DNA of 7,575 nucleotides from assembly GCA_043720875.1 (NCBI GenBank), contig JAYSRU010000258.1:1-7575 (forward strand). Direction: 5' to 3'. Below, in pieces: positions 1 to 5,491 of this stretch. The position numbers and the translations under genes were made by a program. How positions within the stretch are numbered: position 1 is the stretch's first letter; every line of letters begins with the position of its first letter. The notes beneath the pieces are model-generated. The model made no database searches. It had not been told where the DNA came from and worked only from the letters and a program-made list of their open reading frames with translations. This stretch comes from JAYSRU01 sp043720875 (GTDB taxonomy: Bacteria; Bacteroidota; Bacteroidia; Flavobacteriales_D; Crocinitomicaceae).

Positions 1-612
1 AATGCAGTAAACCCAAAACAAGCAGATTTAAAAATGGCAGAAGTGGTGGATCGACTATCAACTTTAACGAAAGGTGAGGCGGTGATTGTTACGGATGTTG
101 GTCAACATCAAATGGTTACCTCGCGTTATTACAAGTACATGACGCATCATGGAAACATAACATCAGGCGGATTAGGTACAATGGGGTTCGCTCTACCAGC
201 AGCAATGGGCGCGAAAGTTGGGGCCAAAAATGAAACGGTTATTGCGATAATAGGAGATGGAGGCTTTCAAATGACTATCCAGGAATTGGGTACAATTATG
301 CAATCTAAAATAGACTTAAAAATTATTATTCTAAACAATAATTTTTTAGGCATGGTTAGGCAATGGCAGCAGTTATTTTTTGATAAGCGTTATTCAGGAA
401 CAGATATTCAAAATCCCGATTTTATAACAATTGCTAAAGGCTATAGTATTGAAGGACTAAAGGTTGAGCATCGAGATCAACTTAATGACGGACTTCAAAC
501 AATGTTAAATCATAAGGGCGCATTTGTATTAGAGGTGATTGTAGAGCAAGAAGATAATGTATTCCCAATGATAGAAACTGGAGCTTCCGTTTCTGAAATA
601 AGACTAAATTAA
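1..612 (+). CDS. ilvB: Acetohydroxyacid synthase large (catalytic) subunit, C-terminal part, 5' end cut by window edge
   Basis: Catalytic subunit of acetolactate/acetohydroxyacid synthase, the thiamine-diphosphate enzyme that condenses pyruvate with a second pyruvate (valine, leucine) or with 2-ketobutyrate (isoleucine). The reading frame is open from base 1, so the 203 visible residues are only the C-terminal third or so of a protein usually near 570 residues; the ATG at 34 is an internal methionine, not the start. What remains is the TPP-binding domain: a VGQHQM segment (visible residues about 35-40), the SGGLGTMGFALPAAMGAK block (55-72), and the metal/diphosphate motif GDGGF at about 85-89 followed by the NNN at about 112-114. 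GMVRQWQ follows, with its Trp encoded at 364-366; this residue is known in the family to favour 2-ketobutyrate as acceptor and to line the herbicide site. The gene stops 5 bp before ilvN, its regulatory partner. The identification is secure; the N-terminal domains cannot be judged. Confidence 0.97.
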   Translation, partial: NAVNPKQADLKMAEVVDRLSTLTKGEAVIVTDVGQHQMVTSRYYKYMTHHGNITSGGLGTMGFALPAAMGAKVGAKNETVIAIIGDGGFQMTIQELGTIMQSKIDLKIIILNNNFLGMVRQWQQLFFDKRYSGTDIQNPDFITIAKGYSIEGLKVEHRDQLNDGLQTMLNHKGAFVLEVIVEQEDNVFPMIETGASVSEIRLN

Positions 613-617
613 AACGT

Positions 618-1139
618 ATGAAAAACACATATAACATATCAATTTTTACGGAGAACTGTATAGGGATACTTTCTCGTATATCGTTGATATTCAATAGAAG
701 ACATGTCAACATTGAAAGCATCACTGCATCACCTTCTGAAATAGAAGGAGTACATCGTTACACCATCGTTGTTAGCGTAACGCTAGACCAGGTTCAAAAA
801 TTGGTCAGTCAAATCGATAAACAAATAGAAGTTTTTAAAGCTTTCTTTCACCTAGACTCTGAAGTGGTTTATCAAGAAATAGCATTATATAAAATTCCAA
901 CTGTCTCACTATCGCAACGAGCAGGAACAGAAGACCTTCTTCGCTTACATAACGCTAGAATTCTTACAATTCAAGATGAATTTACCATCATTGAAAAAAC
1001 GGGTCACTCCATGGATATTAGCTTGCTTTTTGAGGCACTGAAACCCTTTGGGTTATTAGAATTTGTTAGCTCTGGTAGGGTTGCGATATCAAAACCAATG
1101 AAGACATTAGAAACACATTTAGAAGAATTAAAAAATTAA
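618..1139 (+). CDS. ilvN: Acetohydroxyacid synthase small (regulatory) subunit
   Basis: Regulatory subunit that binds the IlvB catalytic subunit, raises its activity and confers valine feedback inhibition. At 173 residues it is of normal length for the IlvH/IlvN family (about 160-175). Residues about 4-78 form an ACT domain, beginning YNISIFTENCIGILSRIS and followed by the family block NIESITASPSE. By alignment from memory with E. coli IlvH, Gly16 and Asn31 match the Gly14 and Asn29 whose mutation gives valine resistance, so the valine site looks intact. Residues about 85-160 are the C-terminal small-subunit domain, with QEIALYKIP near its start and SSGRVAIS near its end. The start at 618 lies 5 bp after the ilvB stop and puts the ACT domain right at the N-terminus, as in relatives. 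There is no Shine-Dalgarno-like sequence in front; ribosomes probably start here in the A/T-rich leader style of Bacteroidota. Confidence 0.96.
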   Translation: MKNTYNISIFTENCIGILSRISLIFNRRHVNIESITASPSEIEGVHRYTIVVSVTLDQVQKLVSQIDKQIEVFKAFFHLDSEVVYQEIALYKIPTVSLSQRAGTEDLLRLHNARILTIQDEFTIIEKTGHSMDISLLFEALKPFGLLEFVSSGRVAISKPMKTLETHLEELKN

Positions 1140-1148
1140 AATTTAAGT

Positions 1149-2630
1149 ATGAAAAATTATTTTAACACACTGTCGTTAAGAGAACAGTTGCATCAGTTAG
1201 GCCAATGCGAATTCATGAATAACAATGAATTTAAAGATGGAGTCACGGCCTTATTAGGTAAGAAAATAGTTATAATCGGTTGTGGCGCACAAGGGTTGAA
1301 TCAAGGGTTAAACCTTAGAGATTCAGGGCTTTATGTAGCTTTTGCTTTACGAGAGGAAGCGATTAATGAAAAGCGCAATTCGTGGAAAAATGCTACAGAA
1401 AATGGCTTTTCCACAGGATCCTATAATGAATTAGTGCCCACTGCAGATTTGGTACTTAATCTTACTCCAGATAAGCAACATACTTCTGTTGTTAACGCCT
1501 TAATGCCATTAATGAAACTTGGATCTACGCTGTCTTATTCGCATGGTTTTAACATTGTGGAAGAAGGTATGCAGGTAAGGAAAGACATAACGGTTATCAT
1601 GGTTGCACCAAAATGTCCAGGAACAGAAGTGCGAGCTGAGTTTTTACGCGAGTTTGGAGTCCCAACATTAATTGCCGTTCATGAAGAAAATGATCCAGAA
1701 AACAAAGGATGGGCATTCGCAAAGGCTTATGCGGTTGCAACTGGAGGAAATAAAGCGGGTGTGTTAAAATCATCCTTTGTTGCAGAAGTTAAATCAGATT
1801 TGATGGGGGAGCAAACGATACTTTGTGGAATCCTACAAACCGGTTCAATACTTTGTTTTGATAAAATGATTGAACTTGGAGTTGACAAAGGATATGCATC
1901 CACTTTAATTCAATACGGCTGGGAAACAATCACGGAAGCATTGAAGCATGGTGGCGTTACTGCAATGATGGATCGACTTTCGAATCCTGCTAAAATTAAA
2001 GCTTTCGAACTTTCTGAAGAATTAAAAAGCCTAATGAAGCCTTTGTTCAATACCCATCAAGATAACATCATGAGTGGTAAGTTTTCGGAAACCATGATGA
2101 AGGATTGGGCAAACAATGACACAGAACTATTGAGTTGGAGAAAAGCAACAGGCGAAACACAATTCGAGAAAACTCCTGCGGACAAACAATTGGATGAACA
2201 AGTGTTTTTTGACAACGGATTATTGATGGTTTCCTTGGTGCGAGCTGGTGTTGAGTTAGCCTATGAAGTAATGGTTTCAGCGGGCATAAAAGAAGAGTCA
2301 GCGTATTACGAATCACTACACGAAGCACCGTTAATCGCTAATACAATCGCCAGAAAAAAGTTATATGAAATGAATCACGTTATTTCAGATACTGCAGAAT
2401 ATGGTTGTTATTTATTCGATCATGCGTGCAAACCTTTGTTGGCCAATTTCATGAAAAAGGTTGAATTGGAAGTTATTGGCGGAGACTACAATCTGGACAG
2501 AAACAATAAAGTGAATAATAAAGAATTGATCGATGTTAACGCTGCGATACGCAATCATCCGATAGAAAAAATTGGAGCTAAACTGAGGTTAGCTATGACA
2601 GAAATGAAGTCAATCAACACTGTAAAATAA
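1149..2630 (+). CDS. ilvC: Ketol-acid reductoisomerase, NADP+, class II (long form)
   Basis: Converts 2-acetolactate or 2-aceto-2-hydroxybutyrate to the 2,3-dihydroxy acid by Mg2+-dependent alkyl migration and NADPH reduction, the step after IlvBN. At 493 residues it is the long form, as in E. coli (491), not the roughly 330-residue class I form. Numbering follows E. coli closely. The Rossmann motif GCGAQG lies at 44-49. The NADPH 2'-phosphate residues appear as Arg68, Arg76 and Ser78, arguing for NADPH over NADH. His132, in the SHGF motif, and Lys155, in APKCPGTEVR, are in place. The metal ligands of the first knotted domain are Asp217 and Glu221 (KSDLMGEQTILCG); Glu388 and Glu392 (YYESLHE) and Ser413 (VISDTAEYG) match the second-domain ligands, shifted by one residue. 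The protein looks complete and active. The start is 9 bp after the ilvN stop without a Shine-Dalgarno sequence, and ilvA follows after 5 bp, so it is an internal operon gene. Confidence 0.98.
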   Translation: MKNYFNTLSLREQLHQLGQCEFMNNNEFKDGVTALLGKKIVIIGCGAQGLNQGLNLRDSGLYVAFALREEAINEKRNSWKNATENGFSTGSYNELVPTADLVLNLTPDKQHTSVVNALMPLMKLGSTLSYSHGFNIVEEGMQVRKDITVIMVAPKCPGTEVRAEFLREFGVPTLIAVHEENDPENKGWAFAKAYAVATGGNKAGVLKSSFVAEVKSDLMGEQTILCGILQTGSILCFDKMIELGVDKGYASTLIQYGWETITEALKHGGVTAMMDRLSNPAKIKAFELSEELKSLMKPLFNTHQDNIMSGKFSETMMKDWANNDTELLSWRKATGETQFEKTPADKQLDEQVFFDNGLLMVSLVRAGVELAYEVMVSAGIKEESAYYESLHEAPLIANTIARKKLYEMNHVISDTAEYGCYLFDHACKPLLANFMKKVELEVIGGDYNLDRNNKVNNKELIDVNAAIRNHPIEKIGAKLRLAMTEMKSINTVK

Positions 2631-2635
2631 AATTT

Positions 2636-3880
2636 ATGATCACGCTCGAAAACGTATTAGCTGCACAAGAAGTACTAAAAGATACTGTGTTTCACACGCC
2701 ACTAATGCAAAATGTAAACATCTCTAATCGCTACAATGCGCAAGTTTTCCTTAAACGGGAAGATTTGCAAGTTGTACGATCCTATAAAATAAGAGGTGCG
2801 TTTACTAAAATAAATTCACTGTCTGAATTCAGTCGAAAAAAAGGGGTAGTTTGTGCAAGTGCCGGGAATCACGCACAAGGCGTAGCTTACTCATGCAACC
2901 TTTTAGGCATACACGGCACTATCTTTATGCCTACAACAACCCCAAAGCAAAAAATAAATCAGGTAAAAAACTTTGGAAAAGAATGGATAGAGGTTAGGCT
3001 CGTTGGAGATACGTTTGATGCTGCTTATGCAGAATCCGTTAAATTTGCGACAGAAACACAACAGGTTGCTATACATCCATTTGATGATCCTTTAGTAATT
3101 GCAGGTCAAGGAACAGTAGGTTTAGAGATACTAGACGATGCTAAGCAAAAAATTGATTATCTCTTTGTGCCCATTGGTGGTGGTGGACTTGCTGCCGGCA
3201 TTCTGACGGTATTTAAAGCGCTGAGTCCGGCAACAAAGATTATAGGAGTGGAGCCTTTGGGTGCCAGTTCCATGAAATTATCTTTGGAAAAAGGTGTAAA
3301 TACAAGTTTAGATGAAATTGATAAGTTCGTTGATGGTGCAGCGGTCAAAAGAGTTGGAGACTTTACGTTTGAAATATGTAAAAACCATATAGACGGGGTT
3401 GTTTCAGTGCCAGAAGGTTTGGTTTGTAGCACAATTCTTTCACTGTATAACGAAGAGGCAATTGTGGTTGAGCCAGCGGGTGCGTTGACAATTGCAGCAC
3501 TCGAACTTTACAAGCAACACGTTGAGCACAAGACGGTTGTTTGTGTTGTGAGTGGAAGTAATAACGACATAACACGAACGGAAGAGATCAAGGAGCGCTC
3601 GCTTTTCTATGAAGGTTTGAAGCATTATTTCTTAATTCAATTTCCACAACGCCCAGGTGCGCTGAAAGAATTTGTAAATAATGTTTTGGGGCCAACAGAT
3701 GATATTACCTATTTTCAGTTTTCGAGAAAAAATAACAAAGAGAGTGGACCAGCTGTCGTTGGAATTGAGTTAGATAGTAAAAGTGACTTTGAAATTTTGA
3801 AAAATAAGCTACACGAAAATAATTTTACGTACCAATATTTAAATGATATGAAAGAGCTGTATGCGCAATTGATTGGTTGA
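2636..3880 (+). CDS. ilvA: Threonine deaminase (threonine ammonia-lyase), short form with one ACT-like domain
   Basis: PLP enzyme that deaminates L-threonine to 2-ketobutyrate and ammonia, the committed step of isoleucine synthesis. The catalytic fold-type II domain spans about residues 1-320. Lys51 in SYKIRGAF is the predicted Schiff-base lysine, ASAGNHAQG (74-82) is the substrate loop, GGGGLAAG (181-188) the phosphate-binding glycine loop, and SGSNND (306-311) the strand near the pyridine nitrogen. Residues about 328-414 form a single ACT-like regulatory domain (YFLIQFPQRPGALKEF onward). At 414 residues it resembles the Bacillus/Corynebacterium short form, not the 514-residue E. coli enzyme with two such domains. 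The C-terminal domain and the place in an ilvBNC operon argue for the biosynthetic enzyme over a catabolic TdcB-type deaminase. Isoleucine inhibition is likely but inferred. It is the last gene of the operon, 5 bp after ilvC, and ends 17 bp from the convergent maf gene. Confidence 0.96.
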   Translation: MITLENVLAAQEVLKDTVFHTPLMQNVNISNRYNAQVFLKREDLQVVRSYKIRGAFTKINSLSEFSRKKGVVCASAGNHAQGVAYSCNLLGIHGTIFMPTTTPKQKINQVKNFGKEWIEVRLVGDTFDAAYAESVKFATETQQVAIHPFDDPLVIAGQGTVGLEILDDAKQKIDYLFVPIGGGGLAAGILTVFKALSPATKIIGVEPLGASSMKLSLEKGVNTSLDEIDKFVDGAAVKRVGDFTFEICKNHIDGVVSVPEGLVCSTILSLYNEEAIVVEPAGALTIAALELYKQHVEHKTVVCVVSGSNNDITRTEEIKERSLFYEGLKHYFLIQFPQRPGALKEFVNNVLGPTDDITYFQFSRKNNKESGPAVVGIELDSKSDFEILKNKLHENNFTYQYLNDMKELYAQLIG

Positions 3881-3897
3881 TGCGATCGCTTTGATAA
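3881..3897. other. 17-bp convergent intergenic gap between ilvA and maf stops
   Basis: This is all that separates the two convergent operons. It contains the perfect 8-bp palindrome GCGATCGC (3882-3889). I see no GC-rich stem followed by a T-run on either strand here or in the flanking gene ends. A short A/T-only inverted repeat, ATTATT-C-AATAAT at 3897-3909, overlaps the maf stop but has a one-base loop and is too weak to call a terminator. Termination of both operons may therefore be Rho-dependent or read into the opposing gene; that is inference. Confidence 0.6.
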
Positions 3898-4473
3898 TTA
3901 TTCAATAATCCCATTAATCTCTTTATACAAAACCGAAAGTGGCAAGCCCATTACATTGTAATAGCATCCATGGATTGATTCAACACCAATGTAACCAATC
4001 CAATCTTGAATACCGTATGATCCTGCTTTGTCGAATGGTTTAAAATTGTTGACGTAATGGCTGATTTCATCCGCCGTAAAGCTAGCAAACGTTACCGCTG
4101 TCGTAGTGGTGAAGGTTTTTGTCTTTGTCGCATGAATTATCGTGACACCTGTATGCACCAAATGAGTTTGCCCAGAAAGGTAAGACAGCATACGTATTGC
4201 GTCTTCAGCATGCATTGGTTTCTCGTATACTTTTCCTTCAAAAACGACAATAGTATCTGCACAGACTAGCACTTCATTGGAAGCCAATTCGTGTTGTACT
4301 GTATTTGCTTTTTTAAGTGATAAATAACCTGCTATTTCCTGTGTCTCCAAGTCAGCGGGGTAAATTTCATCCGAAAATTGGTCGATAATAGTAACTGGCC
4401 ATCCAAGTTTACCTAAAAGTTCTCTTCTCCTTGGACTCTGAGAAGCTAAAATTAATGTGTGTTCAAATTTCAT
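3898..4473 (-). CDS. maf: Maf-family nucleoside triphosphate pyrophosphatase (YhdE-type, dTTP/UTP-preferring)
   Basis: House-cleaning enzyme that hydrolyses non-canonical or excess nucleoside triphosphates to the monophosphate and pyrophosphate; historically named a septum-formation inhibitor. At 191 residues it is typical in length. The N-terminal signature LASQSPRRRELL (9-20) carries the Ser and Arg phosphate-binding residues; Lys54 and Lys55 lie in LSLKKAN; ADTIV (72-76) holds the catalytic Asp73; EKP (84-86) holds Lys85; and DKAGSYGIQ (148-156) is the block that marks the YhdE subgroup acting on dTTP and UTP, unlike the YceF subgroup. The tail with IHGCYYNVMGLPL is usual for Bacteroidota. 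The ATG overlaps the stop of the upstream prenyltransferase gene as ATGA (4470-4473), so translational coupling is likely. Function as a pyrophosphatase is secure by family; the exact substrate preference is inferred from the motif. Confidence 0.94.
   Translation of the reverse strand: MKFEHTLILASQSPRRRELLGKLGWPVTIIDQFSDEIYPADLETQEIAGYLSLKKANTVQHELASNEVLVCADTIVVFEGKVYEKPMHAEDAIRMLSYLSGQTHLVHTGVTIIHATKTKTFTTTTAVTFASFTADEISHYVNNFKPFDKAGSYGIQDWIGYIGVESIHGCYYNVMGLPLSVLYKEINGIIE
4470..4473 (-). promoter_or_regulatory. ATGA stop/start overlap between prenyltransferase gene and maf
   Basis: Read on the minus strand, the maf start ATG (4473-4471) overlaps the prenyltransferase stop TGA (4472-4470). 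The sequence ahead of the maf ATG is A/T-rich with no Shine-Dalgarno-like motif, so reinitiation by ribosomes finishing the upstream gene is the likely mode of maf translation. The overlap is seen directly; the coupling is inferred. Confidence 0.7.
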
Positions 4474-5483
4474 TTAAAAAGAATATACCAATAAATAGGT
4501 TGTAGCAATGCGAGCAAGAAACTGATTTTTATGATGAAATCTGATTTTTTTAATTGCGATCTCGTAATAGCTTTCAGTAGCACTAATGCAGCCAAAACAA
4601 GTCCAGCAATTGCCATAGCCACTGGAAGCATGATGTAGAGCGAGTGCCAAATTCCTTGTGGAGAATTCATGACTAACAGTAAAAAATAAAATGCAATGAG
4701 TGTTGCAAGCAACAGTGTTACGATTCTTTTAGTGCCTTTTACGCCGAAAATCATGGGAAGCGTATAGGCGTGAATTAATTTATCACCCTCAACATCTTCC
4801 ATGTCTTTGATTATTTCTCGTGACAAATTTGCAAAGAAAGCGGTGAAACCCAATATGATGAGCCCAATACCTTTATTATGTAACTCAAAATACCAAAAAT
4901 GAAATGAGGTTTTAATTGTTCCATCCATTTCAAATAGCGCGTACAAACGTGCGTTGGAATAATCAGAAATATTCCCGTAATGATTGTACATGTAATAAGC
5001 GGTCAATAAAGGAACGATTGCAGTTAAAAGTGCTACAATCAGGTTACCAAAAAGAGGTTTCCTCTTGTAATAGGAACTATAAAACCAAAGGCAATTAATG
5101 GTAATTAAATGACAAAACACATACCAAACAGAATGCAATACAATGCTTAAATATGCTCCAATTGCCAGTGCAACAACATTGAACAACACATGACTTACAA
5201 TCGCCCATCTAGGCTTAATGAATTTCCCAACTATGAGTCGATTTGGTTTATTGATTCTATCCGCTTTAACGTCAAAATAATCATTAATTATGTTTCCAGC
5301 GGCTGCGATCAATACCACTGAGAACGTCAGTAACGCAAAATAGATGCGTTCATTTTCATGCAACACGGAATATTTATTTCCACTCATTAATTCGGGAAAC
5401 CATAACACAAACCATCTGCACGAGTACATGGTGAACCAAATAACAAGTAAATTTAAAGGACGTATTAATTTAATGAAATGCAT
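4470..5483 (-). CDS. UbiA-superfamily membrane prenyltransferase (geranylgeranylglycerol-phosphate geranylgeranyltransferase-like)
   Basis: Integral membrane enzyme of the family that moves a polyprenyl group from its diphosphate to a lipid or aromatic acceptor. The two Asp-rich Mg2+-diphosphate motifs are both present: NDYFDVKAD at 67-75 (Asp68, Asp71, Asp75) and DMEDVEGD at 227-234 (Asp227, Asp230, Asp234), the latter preceded by SREIIK. About eight or nine hydrophobic segments are visible, near residues 10-30, 48-66, 95-116, 120-138, 146-166, 204-220, 252-272, 282-305 and 317-335. A polar stretch of about 35 residues (168-203) lies between membrane segments before the second motif and may account for the 337-residue length, longer than many UbiA proteins. 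Relatives in Bacteroidota are often labelled as geranylgeranylglycerol-phosphate transferases, but the acceptor is not established; it could act on a quinone precursor or other lipid. The start is 8 bp after the upstream OmpA-family stop, and the end overlaps maf by 4 bp. Confidence 0.9.
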   Translation of the reverse strand: MHFIKLIRPLNLLVIWFTMYSCRWFVLWFPELMSGNKYSVLHENERIYFALLTFSVVLIAAAGNIINDYFDVKADRINKPNRLIVGKFIKPRWAIVSHVLFNVVALAIGAYLSIVLHSVWYVFCHLITINCLWFYSSYYKRKPLFGNLIVALLTAIVPLLTAYYMYNHYGNISDYSNARLYALFEMDGTIKTSFHFWYFELHNKGIGLIILGFTAFFANLSREIIKDMEDVEGDKLIHAYTLPMIFGVKGTKRIVTLLLATLIAFYFLLLVMNSPQGIWHSLYIMLPVAMAIAGLVLAALVLLKAITRSQLKKSDFIIKISFLLALLQPIYWYILFK

Positions 5484-5491
5484 TGAATAGA

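Noticed and set aside
34..36. ATG at 34 as the start of a short TPP-binding protein
   Set aside because: The frame is open to base 1, and the sequence matches the interior of the AHAS large subunit; the true start is outside the window.
482..724. Minus-strand open frame across the ilvB/ilvN junction
   Set aside because: It is antisense to two conserved genes, and its translation shows no domain or signal; it is a shadow frame.
2068..2328. Minus-strand open frame inside ilvC
   Set aside because: It lies opposite a fully conserved ilvC region with intact motifs, and its Leu/Arg/Ser/Pro-rich translation is typical of a shadow frame.
3157..3625. Three overlapping minus-strand open frames inside ilvA
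   Set aside because: They overlap each other and sit opposite conserved ilvA motifs; none has a recognisable protein.
3897..3909. ATTATT-C-AATAAT inverted repeat as an intrinsic terminator
   Set aside because: Only A/T pairs and a one-base loop, with no following T-run; it could not form a stable terminator hairpin.
4057..4269. Plus-strand open frame opposite maf
   Set aside because: Antisense to maf, with an Arg/Cys-rich translation without any motif.
4916..5098. Plus-strand open frame opposite the prenyltransferase gene
   Set aside because: Short, polar and antisense to a conserved membrane protein; a shadow frame.
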